Origin: an uncultured Collinsella sp.
GTDB lineage: Bacteria > Actinomycetota > Coriobacteriia > Coriobacteriales > Coriobacteriaceae
NCBI GenBank assembly: GCA_902495265.1
Contig: CABUWR010000011.1
Location: 1 to 14,408 of the forward strand
DNA length: 14,408 bases
Direction: 5' to 3'
Shown: positions 7,394 to 13,697 of the stretch, one piece after another
Layout of the letters: each line of letters starts with the position of its first letter
How positions within the stretch are numbered: the stretch's first letter is position 1
The notes under the pieces: model-generated
The model's database searches: none
Told to the model about the DNA's origin: nothing
What the model saw: the letters and a program-made list of their open reading frames with translations, nothing else
Position numbers and translations under genes: made by a program

Positions 7394-8866
7394 ATGAAGA
7401 TCGTAGGCGTTGCCGCCTGTACCGTGGGTATCGCCCACACGTATATGGCCCAGAAGGCGATTCAGGATGAATGCGCCGCCCGTGGCATCGAGTGCAAAGT
7501 CGAGGCTCAGGGTGGTCTGGGTATCGAGAACGAGCTGACGCAGGAAGACGTGGATTCCGCCGACCTGGTGCTCGAGTCCGTCGACGTGGGCGTCGAGAAC
7601 GAGGATCGTTTTGAGCAGAAGATGGCCGAGGGAAAGTTCCTGAAGGTCGGCACCTCGGATGTAATCGCCGATCCGGTGAAGATCATTGACCAGGCCGTTG
7701 AGATTATCAAGGCGACGGGCGGCGCCGTTGACGCGCCCAAGGCCGAGGCCAAGGCAGAGAAGAAGGCCGTCTCCGCTGCCCCGCAGGCCCCGACACCGGC
7801 GTCCAAGCAGTCTATCTTTGCCGATCCTGGTAAGACGCTGCTCAATGCATTCAATACCGGCGTTTCCTATTTTATCCCCATCGTCGTTATCGGCGGCGTG
7901 TTTCTCGCCTTCTCGCTGGCATCCGGTACCGCCGGCGCCAACGGCATGGAGGTTACGAACCCGCTGATGGTGAGTCTTAACACCATCGGCATGGCCGGCA
8001 TCTCCATGATGATCCCGGTGCTTGCGGCTTACATCTCCTACTCGATGGCTGGCAAGCCCGCGCTCGCCCCCGGTTTTGTCCTGGGTTACCTGGTCAACAA
8101 CGCAGTCGTTACCCCTAACGGCAACAGTGTTTCGACCGGCTTCTTGGGCGCCATGATCATGGCGGTCATCTGCGGCTACTTTGTCCGCTGGATGAAGACC
8201 TGGAAGGTCAACAACACCATCCAGACCATCATGCCCATCCTGATCATCCCGATTCTGACCTCGCTTGTCCTGGGCATGGCCTATATCTACATCCTGGCCA
8301 CGCCGCTTGGCTTTGTGATGGACTGGCTTACCGGCGTGCTCGGCAGCCTGCAGGGCGGTTCCGCGGTTGTCCTGGGTCTGGTCATTGGCGTTATGACCGC
8401 CTTCGATATGGGTGGCCCCATCAACAAGACCGCCTCGACCTTCACCATGGCCATCATGGCCTCTGGCATCTACGGTCCTAATGGTATGTTCCGCGTCGCC
8501 GTCGCCGTTCCCCCGATCGCCTGTGGTCTCGCTGCGCTCATCGCCAAGAACAAGTTCGATGACGCCGACCGTCAGATGGGCATCTCCGCGCTGTTCATGG
8601 GCTGCATCGGTATTACCGAGGGCGCTATCCCCTTCGCGGTCAAGGACCTCGGTCACACCCTTCCCGGCATTTGCATCGGCTCTGCTGTGGGTGCGGCGCT
8701 TGCCGCCTTCCAGGGCATCGATTGCTACGTCCCGCACGGTGGCTTTATCGTCGCCCTTGCCACCAACAACGTTGCACTGTTCTGCCTGGACATCGTGATT
8801 GGCTCCGTGGTCGCCGCTGCAATCCTGATTGCCATGAAGCCCACGCTCGATAAGCAGGCCAAGTAA
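7394..8866 (+). CDS. PTS fructose-family sugar transporter, EIIBC component
   Basis: This is the membrane permease and phosphotransfer subunit of a fructose-family PTS, which imports a sugar and phosphorylates it. The 490 residues divide into EIIB (about 1-105), an Ala/Pro/Lys linker (about 110-137) and the multi-helix EIIC (about 145-485). The phosphorylated Cys9 lies in AACTVGIAHTYM; family members normally have CPTGIAHT, so the loop after the Cys differs. EIIC carries the conserved FDMGGPINK and GITEGAIPFA motifs. There is no EIIA domain; it is encoded as the last gene of the cluster. The ATG at 7394 follows AAAGAGGGAA, and the upstream in-frame extension looks non-coding. Regulation by the divergent LacI protein is likely. 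The sugar is unknown; the neighbouring enzymes suggest a ketose rather than fructose itself. Confidence 0.93.
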   Translation: MKIVGVAACTVGIAHTYMAQKAIQDECAARGIECKVEAQGGLGIENELTQEDVDSADLVLESVDVGVENEDRFEQKMAEGKFLKVGTSDVIADPVKIIDQAVEIIKATGGAVDAPKAEAKAEKKAVSAAPQAPTPASKQSIFADPGKTLLNAFNTGVSYFIPIVVIGGVFLAFSLASGTAGANGMEVTNPLMVSLNTIGMAGISMMIPVLAAYISYSMAGKPALAPGFVLGYLVNNAVVTPNGNSVSTGFLGAMIMAVICGYFVRWMKTWKVNNTIQTIMPILIIPILTSLVLGMAYIYILATPLGFVMDWLTGVLGSLQGGSAVVLGLVIGVMTAFDMGGPINKTASTFTMAIMASGIYGPNGMFRVAVAVPPIACGLAALIAKNKFDDADRQMGISALFMGCIGITEGAIPFAVKDLGHTLPGICIGSAVGAALAAFQGIDCYVPHGGFIVALATNNVALFCLDIVIGSVVAAAILIAMKPTLDKQAK

Positions 8867-8880
8867 ACCTTTAAGGACTC

Positions 8881-8941
8881 CGGTTGTGCGGAGGGATGGA
8901 TTTGACTCCGCACAACCGCCCCTACACAACAAAATCCATCC
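8881..8941 (+). other. Intercistronic RNA stem-loop with loop-to-downstream complementarity
   Basis: Bases 8881-8893 pair perfectly with 8906-8918 (13 bp, CGGTTGTGCGGAG arm). The 12-nt loop begins GGATGGATTT (8894-8903), which is perfectly complementary to AAATCCATCC at 8932-8941. The RNA could therefore form a pseudoknot or switch between two pairings. No T-run follows, so it is not a standard terminator. It lies between EIIBC and the GatZ-like gene and ends about 70 nt before the latter's start. Confidence 0.6.
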
Positions 8942-9010
8942 GTACTGATAGGGCCCACATCTGGGTCCCAGGGAACTTTTGTCAAAAATCCTCTGGAGAA
9001 GGAGAACAAA

Positions 9011-10285
9011 ATGTCCAACCTCACCATCCGCCAGGCCGTTCAGGGCATGCTCAAGCTGCAGGATAGCGGCGATCACGCAACCATGGTCGGTATTGGCCCC
9101 ATGAGCCCCAACCTGATTCAGGCCGTGTTCGAGCTTGCCAAGGACGAGGATTTCCCGCCCATGTTTATCGCCAGCCGCAACCAGGTCGATATGGACGAGA
9201 TGGGCGCCGGTTACGTCAACGGTTGGGACCAGACGCGCTTTGCCGCCGACATCAAGAAGGTTGCCGACGAGGTGGGTTACACCGGTCCGTACTACCTGTG
9301 CCGCGATCACGGCGGCCCGTGGCAGCGCGACGAGGAGCGTAACGCCCACCTGCCCGAGGACGAGGCCATGGAGCTCGCCCGCAAGTCCTTCGTCGCCGAC
9401 ATGGAGGCAGGCTTTGACCTGCTGATGGTCGACCCCACCAAGGACCCCTATCAGATCGGCAAGGTTATTCCGCTCGACGTGGTGCTTCGCCGCACGATCG
9501 ATCTTATCGACTACCTTGAGCAGTATCGTCGCGAGCACAACCTGCCCGAGGTTGCCTATGAGGTCGGTACCGAGGAGACCAATGGCGGCTTGACCTCTAC
9601 CGATAAGTACGAGGAGTTCATTTCTCAGCTGCAGCCCGAGCTCGAGAAGCGCGGCTGCCCCATGCCCACCTTTATCGTCGGCCAGACCGGTACGCTCACC
9701 CGTTGGACCGAGCAGGTCGGTCATTACAACTTTAAGAATGCCCGCGAGCTCGCCGACATGGCTAAGCGCTACGGCGTGGGCCTGAAGGAGCACAACGCCG
9801 ACTATCTGGATGACGCAACGCTGCTCGAGCACATCCCGGCTCACGTGACGGCCTCCAATGTCGCCCCTCAGTACGGCACCGAGGAGACCCGCGCTTACCT
9901 CAAGCTCTGCGCTACCGAGCAGATTCTGGTCGACAACGGCCTGTGCGACGATCCCTCCGACCTGTATCACACGCTGCTGGTCAAGGCTATCAAGACCGAG
10001 CGCTGGCGCAAGTGGATGACCGGCGACGATGTCAACCTGCAGGTTGACGACATTCTGGCCGACGACGAGCTCAGCCTGAAGATCCTGGATGTCTCCGGCC
10101 ACTACGCCTTTAACGATCCCGAGGTCAAGGAGCAGGTCGAGAAGCTCTACCGCAACCTCGCTGCCCAGGACATCGACGGCAAGCGCTTTGTGATCGAGCA
10201 CATCAAGCGCCCGATCAAGCAGTACGTCGTCGGTCTTAACCTCAAGGGCGTCACGAGCCGCATCGAGAAGGCTCTCGAGGACTAG
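9011..10285 (+). CDS. GatZ/KbaZ-like protein (class II tagatose-bisphosphate aldolase 'non-catalytic subunit' family); possible ketose-phosphate 4-epimerase
   Basis: The 424-residue product matches the GatZ/KbaZ family across its length. Markers are SRNQVDMDEMGAGYVNGWD (55-73), CRDHGGPWQR (97-106), YEVGTEE (183-189), GQTGTLT (224-230) and KEHNADYLDD (259-268, the counterpart of EAHSTDYQ in GatZ). In enterics GatZ supports the catalytic aldolase GatY, but no GatY/KbaY gene is present here. From memory, an Agrobacterium member of this family was shown to be a D-tagatose-6-phosphate 4-epimerase, so an independent epimerase turning a PTS-made ketose 6-phosphate into fructose 6-phosphate is the better guess. 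GGAGAAGGAG precedes the ATG at good spacing. It lies between EIIBC and transaldolase and probably shares the EIIBC transcript. Confidence 0.82.
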   Translation: MSNLTIRQAVQGMLKLQDSGDHATMVGIGPMSPNLIQAVFELAKDEDFPPMFIASRNQVDMDEMGAGYVNGWDQTRFAADIKKVADEVGYTGPYYLCRDHGGPWQRDEERNAHLPEDEAMELARKSFVADMEAGFDLLMVDPTKDPYQIGKVIPLDVVLRRTIDLIDYLEQYRREHNLPEVAYEVGTEETNGGLTSTDKYEEFISQLQPELEKRGCPMPTFIVGQTGTLTRWTEQVGHYNFKNARELADMAKRYGVGLKEHNADYLDDATLLEHIPAHVTASNVAPQYGTEETRAYLKLCATEQILVDNGLCDDPSDLYHTLLVKAIKTERWRKWMTGDDVNLQVDDILADDELSLKILDVSGHYAFNDPEVKEQVEKLYRNLAAQDIDGKRFVIEHIKRPIKQYVVGLNLKGVTSRIEKALED

Positions 10286-10304
10286 GTAGTTTTTCCTACG
10301 CGAC

Positions 10305-10340
10305 GCCGGGCCTGGGGCATGTCCCAGCTGCAGGCCCGGC
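10305..10340 (+). other. GC-rich stem-loop preceding the terminator
   Basis: GCCGGGCCTG (10305-10314) pairs perfectly with CAGGCCCGGC (10331-10340). A competing inner pairing, CTGGG/CCCAG, lies at 10312-10316 with 10323-10327. The true terminator begins 2 nt later. The pair may form a tandem termination structure or protect the 3' end of the EIIBC-GatZ-like message. Confidence 0.65.
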
Positions 10341-10342
10341 AC

Positions 10343-10378
10343 ATAGGACAAAGGGACATCCCCTTTGTCCTATTTTTT
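10343..10378 (+). terminator. Strong intrinsic terminator or attenuator inside the sugar cluster
   Basis: ATAGGACAAAGGG (10343-10355) pairs perfectly with CCCTTTGTCCTAT (10361-10373) around the loop ACATC, followed by six T (10373-10378). Only 33 nt separate its end from the transaldolase ATG, too few for a full promoter. The downstream four genes therefore probably depend on partial read-through, or on a promoter embedded upstream. Confidence 0.92.
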
Positions 10379-10411
10379 GAGTTTTGGATTCCTCCGAAGG
10401 AGTTTTGCACC

Positions 10412-11095
10412 ATGAAGTTCTTTATCGATACCGCCAACCTTGACGAGATCGCCGAGGCTAAGAGCTGGGGCTGCCTTGCCGGCGTCACCACCAACCCGTC
10501 CCTGTATGCCAAGACCGGCGGCAAGCTGGCCGACTTTGAGCCCCACATGCTCAAGATCGCCGAGCTCTGCGAAGGCCTGCCCGTGTCCGCCGAGTCCACC
10601 GCGACCACTGCCGAGGGCATGATCGAGGAGGGCAAGCGCCTTGCCGCCCTCGCCCCCAACATTGTGGTCAAGCTCCCCGTGTGCGAGGCCGGCCTCGCCG
10701 CCTGCCGCGCGCTGGCCGATGCAGGCGTGCGCGTCAACATGACGCTCGTCTTCTCGCCGACGCAGGCCCTTATGGCCGCCAACGCCGGCGCTCGCTACAT
10801 CAGCCCGTTTGTGGGACGCTTCGACGACATCGCCGAGGACGGTATTTCGCAGCTCGATAACGTTGTGACCTGCATCAAGAACTATGACTGGACTGGCAAG
10901 AACGTCGACGACACCGTCGAGATCATCACCGCATCCGTCCGCACGCCTAATCACGTGACCCAGGCGGCGCTGCTTGGTGCCGACATTGCGACCGTCCCCA
11001 TGGCCGCTCTTAAGAAATGCTTGCATCACCCGCTGACCGACCAGGGCCTTGCCTCGTTCGAGGCTGACTGGAAAAAGGTCGTCGAGGCACAGTAA
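10412..11095 (+). CDS. Transaldolase (short TalC/MipB-type)
   Basis: The product is a 227-residue class I aldolase-fold enzyme of the small transaldolase family, which moves a dihydroxyacetone unit between sugar phosphates. The Schiff-base Lys87 lies in NIVVKLPV. The N-terminal MKFFIDTANLDEI and GVTTNPSL are diagnostic. Two residues argue for transaldolase rather than fructose-6-phosphate aldolase (FSA): Glu61 in SAESTATTAEGM, where FSA has Gln59, and Phe133 in ISPFVGRFDD, where FSA has a Tyr. GAAGGAG precedes the ATG at 10412. That ribosome site is partly within a small CTCC-GAA-GGAG hairpin (10392-10402). The gene is the first after an internal terminator and is followed by the two transketolase halves, its metabolic partner. 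Confidence 0.93.
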   Translation: MKFFIDTANLDEIAEAKSWGCLAGVTTNPSLYAKTGGKLADFEPHMLKIAELCEGLPVSAESTATTAEGMIEEGKRLAALAPNIVVKLPVCEAGLAACRALADAGVRVNMTLVFSPTQALMAANAGARYISPFVGRFDDIAEDGISQLDNVVTCIKNYDWTGKNVDDTVEIITASVRTPNHVTQAALLGADIATVPMAALKKCLHHPLTDQGLASFEADWKKVVEAQ

Positions 11096-11105
11096 CGATG
11101 GTTCT

Positions 11106-11136
11106 GCCGGCCCAGCATTTGTTATGCCGGGCCGGC
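11106..11136 (+). other. Intercistronic stem-loop between transaldolase and transketolase genes
   Basis: GCCGGCCC (11106-11113) pairs with GGGCCGGC (11129-11136). After one mismatch, GCAT (11115-11118) pairs with ATGC (11124-11127), closing on the loop TTGTT. There is no T-run, so it probably affects mRNA stability or processing and does not end transcription. Confidence 0.65.
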
Positions 11137-11157
11137 GTGCTCAAGAGAGGAAACTCC

Positions 11158-11988
11158 ATGACCGATCAGGAACTGGCCAAGATTGCCAATGAGGTTCGCC
11201 GCGGTATTGTCACGGGTGTCCACGCCGCCAAGTCGGGGCATCCGGGCGGATCGCTTGGCGCCGCCGACATTATGACCTACCTCTACTTTGAGGAAATGGA
11301 TGTCGACCCGGCGAATCCGAGCCGCGCCGAGCGCGATCGCTTTGTGCTCTCCAAGGGACATTGCGCTCCGGCACTCTATGCCGTGCTCGCCGAACGCGGG
11401 TTCTTTCCCAAGGAAGAGCTCGAGACGCTCCGTCATATCGGCAGCCGCCTGCAGGGCCATCCCAATATGAATGACACGCCGGGCGTCGACATGTCTACCG
11501 GATCGCTCGGTCAGGGTATATCCGCCGCGGTTGGAATGGCACTCGCCGCAAAGCACTGGGGTGACAGCTACCGCGTCTACACGCTGTTGGGCGACGGCGA
11601 GTGCGAGGAGGGCCAGGTGTGGGAGGCGGCCATGTTCGCCGGCAACCACGACCTGGATAACCTCGTTGCTATCGTCGATCACAATGGCCTGCAAATTGAC
11701 GGCAGTATCGACGAAGTTAACTCGGCTATGCCGCTTGCCGACAAGTTCCGCGCCTTTAAGTGGCATGTGATCGAGCTTGCCGACGGTAACGACATGGCGC
11801 AGATTGCCGCCGCCTTTGCCGAGGCCCGCAAAGTGAGCGACTCGCCCGTGGCCATTATCGCCGAGACGGTGAAGGGCAAGGGCGTCTCCTTTATGGAAAA
11901 CCAGGTGGGCTGGCACGGCAAGGCGCCCAACGATGAACAGTTTGAGCAGGCCATGGCCGAGCTCGCAGCAGCAGGGGAGGAGCTCTAA
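11158..11988 (+). CDS. Transketolase, N-terminal (thiamine-diphosphate-binding) subunit
   Basis: This is the 276-residue N-terminal half of a split transketolase, which with the next protein transfers two-carbon ketol units between sugar phosphates. It holds the thiamine diphosphate and metal site: SGHPGGSLG (26-34), LSKGHCAPALY (64-74), and the GDGE...N motif beginning GDGECEEGQVWEA (145-157) and ending at Asn176 in IVDHNGLQ. MSTGSLGQGIS (112-122) is another family signature. GAGAGGAAAC precedes the ATG at 11158. The stop codon overlaps the start of the C-terminal subunit by one base (TAATG), as expected for equal production of two partners. Split transketolases are common in Firmicutes and Actinobacteria sugar clusters and may have specialised substrates. 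Confidence 0.95.
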   Translation: MTDQELAKIANEVRRGIVTGVHAAKSGHPGGSLGAADIMTYLYFEEMDVDPANPSRAERDRFVLSKGHCAPALYAVLAERGFFPKEELETLRHIGSRLQGHPNMNDTPGVDMSTGSLGQGISAAVGMALAAKHWGDSYRVYTLLGDGECEEGQVWEAAMFAGNHDLDNLVAIVDHNGLQIDGSIDEVNSAMPLADKFRAFKWHVIELADGNDMAQIAAAFAEARKVSDSPVAIIAETVKGKGVSFMENQVGWHGKAPNDEQFEQAMAELAAAGEEL

Positions 11989-12926
11989 TGGCAGACGTCA
12001 AGAAAGTCGCCACGCGCGTTAGCTATGGCGAGGCACTTGTCGAGCTGGGCAATGAGCGCGACGACTTTGTGGTGCTCGATGCCGACCTGGCCGCCGCCAC
12101 GCAGACCGGCAAGTTTAAGGCTGCGCACCCTGAGCGCTTCTACGACGCCGGCATTGCCGAGAGCAACTTGATGGGGCTCGCCGCCGGCATTGCGACCACG
12201 GGCCACGTCGCCTTTGCGAGCACCTTTGCCATGTTCGCCGCCGGCCGCGCGTATGAGCAAGTGCGTAATTCCATCGGCTATCCGCACCTCAACGTCAAAA
12301 TCGGCGCCACGCATGCGGGTATCTCGGTCGGTGAAGACGGCGCCACGCATCAGTGCTGCGAGGACATCGCGCTCATGCGCACGATTCCGGGTATGACGGT
12401 GATCGTTCCCGCCGATGACATCGAGGCTCGCGCTTGCGTGCGCGCCGCCTATGAGTTTGAGGGTCCGGTCTACATGCGTTTCGGCCGCCTGGCAACACCG
12501 GTCATCAACGACCGCGAGGACTATGAGTTCAAGATTGGTCGCGGCGTGGTCGTGCGCGAGGGGTCCGATGTGACCATCATCGCTTGTGGCCTTATGGTCG
12601 CCGAGGCGCTTGAGGCTGCCGAGGCGCTCGCTGCCGATGGTATCGACGCCGAGGTTATCAACATGCACACGATCAAGCCACTTGATGAGCGCCTGGTGGT
12701 TGCCAGCGCCAAGAAGACTGGACGTGTGGTCACCGCCGAGGAGCATTCGATTATCGGTGGTCTTGGCGAGGCCGTGGCCTCGGTGCTCGCGGAGCAGCAT
12801 CCGGTGCCGATGCGTCGCGTCGGCGTGCGCGATGTGTATGGCGAGTCCGGCCCTGCGGTCGATTTGCTGCACAAGTACGGTTTGGACGCCGACGGCATCG
12901 AAGCTGCGGTCAGGTCCGTGTTGTAA
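11988..12926 (+). CDS. Transketolase, C-terminal (pyrimidine-binding) subunit
   Basis: This is the 312-residue partner of the preceding subunit, carrying the pyrimidine-binding and C-terminal domains. The activating Glu58 lies in DAGIAESNLMGLAAG (53-67). Substrate-site signatures are KIGATHAGIS (104-113) and GEDGATHQ (115-122). The C-terminal domain contains ADGIDAEVINMHTIKPLD and the usual TAEEHSIIGGLGEAV. The ATG overlaps the previous stop codon, so translation is probably coupled. The end GESGPAVDLLHKYGLD is normal, so the protein is complete. EIIA follows after 11 nt, so transketolase and the PTS subunit appear to be made together. Confidence 0.95.
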   Translation: MADVKKVATRVSYGEALVELGNERDDFVVLDADLAAATQTGKFKAAHPERFYDAGIAESNLMGLAAGIATTGHVAFASTFAMFAAGRAYEQVRNSIGYPHLNVKIGATHAGISVGEDGATHQCCEDIALMRTIPGMTVIVPADDIEARACVRAAYEFEGPVYMRFGRLATPVINDREDYEFKIGRGVVVREGSDVTIIACGLMVAEALEAAEALAADGIDAEVINMHTIKPLDERLVVASAKKTGRVVTAEEHSIIGGLGEAVASVLAEQHPVPMRRVGVRDVYGESGPAVDLLHKYGLDADGIEAAVRSVL

Positions 12927-12937
12927 GGAAGGTTTCC

Positions 12938-13390
12938 ATGGGATTTGTATCTGCCAACCAAGTGACGATCGGGTATACCGCCGCCTCGCGCGAGGACGCT
13001 CTGCATTATTTGTCCGAGCAGGCCATCGAGCTCGGCTTTGCCGATGACGCATCTGCCGTAGAGGCTGCCTTTATTGCCCGCGAGAACGAGGCCGAGACCG
13101 GCCTCGTCGCCGGTTTTGCCGTTCCGCATGCCAAAAGCGACGCGATCCACACGCCGGGTGTTGCCGTGCTTAAACTGGCCGAGCCCGTTGAATGGCCGAG
13201 CTTCGATGGGGTGCCCGTCGATGTTGCGCTCGCGCTGTATGTGCCCGCCGGCGAGGCTGGAACCACGCATCTGCGTCTGCTCTCCAAGGCTGCCGTGATG
13301 CTGATGGACGCTGGCTTCCGTGACAAGGTGCGTGCGAGCACCGATCCCGTTGAGATTGCGGAGCTCATCAATAGCGGACTCGAAGACTAG
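12938..13390 (+). CDS. PTS fructose-family sugar transporter, EIIA component
   Basis: This is the cytoplasmic phosphocarrier of the PTS: it takes phosphate from HPr and passes it to the Cys of EIIB. The 150-residue product is a single EIIA domain of the fructose/mannitol class (PTS_EIIA_2), with the phosphorylated His64 in GFAVPHAKS. The later stretch VDVALALYVPAG and the C-terminal AELINSGLED are usual for the family. AAGGAAGG lies just before the ATG. Its partner EIIBC is the first gene of the cluster, five genes earlier, so EIIA could be expressed at a different level. An intrinsic terminator follows. I infer that it works with the EIIBC of this cluster, although another system could share it. 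Confidence 0.93.
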   Translation: MGFVSANQVTIGYTAASREDALHYLSEQAIELGFADDASAVEAAFIARENEAETGLVAGFAVPHAKSDAIHTPGVAVLKLAEPVEWPSFDGVPVDVALALYVPAGEAGTTHLRLLSKAAVMLMDAGFRDKVRASTDPVEIAELINSGLED

Positions 13391-13432
13391 AACGGTCATT
13401 CCGTTCTTTCAATCGATCCTTCTCCAAGGAAA

Positions 13433-13469
13433 AGGGCCGCGACGCCATATAGGTGTCGCGGCCCTGTTT
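13433..13469 (+). terminator. Terminator of the sugar cluster
   Basis: AGGGCCGCGAC (13433-13443) pairs perfectly with GTCGCGGCCCT (13455-13465), followed by GTTTG and then a second TTT. The T-run is short, but the 11-bp GC-rich stem lies 43 nt after the EIIA stop. Confidence 0.82.
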
Positions 13470-13486
13470 GCGTTTCCTCAGATAAA

Positions 13487-13521
13487 ACCTGCCAAAATAA
13501 ACCTGTCCCTTTTTGGTAGGT
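13487..13521. other. Stem-loop, possible minus-strand terminator
   Basis: ACCTGCCAAAA (13487-13497) pairs with TTTTGGTAGGT (13511-13521), with one G-T wobble, around a 13-nt loop. Read on the minus strand, the stem is followed by TTTTATC, so it could end transcription from the LarE gene. The loop sequence (AAACCTGTCCC) resembles a motif I recall from many Coriobacteriia intergenic regions, which is unverified. Confidence 0.45.
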
Positions 13522-13557
13522 CAGTTAACGCAGTCCAGGTTGAGCATATGCGAGCGA

Positions 13558-13657
13558 GCGGGCTCCGGGTGCGGTAAGGTGACGTGAAACAAGCGGGCGC
13601 TGACCTTTTGGTCGCGCCCGTGAAGTTGAACGTCAGATTGCCGTGCCCGGAGCCCGC
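13558..13657. repeat. Long (about 100 nt) near-complete hairpin in the convergent intergenic region
   Basis: The outer stem is 13558-13574 with 13641-13657: 17 continuous pairs including two G-U. A middle part pairs TGACGT (13580-13585) with ACGTCA (13630-13635), and AAC (13588-13590) with GTT (13625-13627). The apical stem CGGGCGC/GCGCCCG (13594-13600 with 13614-13620), a bulged T and GACC/GGTC close on the loop TTTT (13606-13609). It lies downstream of genes on both strands and matches no riboswitch or tRNA I know. It could be a non-coding RNA, a transcription barrier or a dispersed palindromic element. Confidence 0.7.
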
Positions 13658-13670
13658 GCAGCGCCGAGCA

Positions 13671-13697
13671 GTTGCGCCGTTTGTAAAACGGCGCAAC
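13671..13697. other. Perfect stem-loop immediately after the LarE stop codon
   Basis: GTTGCGCCGTTT (13671-13682) pairs perfectly with AAACGGCGCAAC (13686-13697) around the loop GTA. It abuts the LarE stop codon on the minus strand. No T-run follows on that strand, so it is better viewed as a 3' stabiliser or a weak terminator acting with the hairpins beyond it. Confidence 0.7.

Noticed and set aside
7217..10351. A 1044-codon open frame on the minus strand
   Set aside because: It is antisense to EIIBC and the GatZ-like gene, spans their intergenic gap and has no recognisable domain. Strong G/C third-position bias in the sense genes removes stop codons from this antisense frame.
10412..12926. 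Sulfosugar (sulfoquinovose) breakdown by transaldolase and split transketolase
   Set aside because: No sulfosugar isomerase, sulfolactaldehyde enzyme, sulfonate exporter or glycosidase is present, and a PTS is not the usual importer for such substrates. It cannot be fully excluded.
11985..13052. Long minus-strand frames opposite the transketolase genes
   Set aside because: They are antisense shadows of well-recognised genes, with no ribosome site or family similarity.
13575..13590. Possible parS (ParB) site
   Set aside because: Only one half, ACGTGAAACA, matches the parS palindrome. The other half does not, and the sequence is explained as one arm of the long hairpin.
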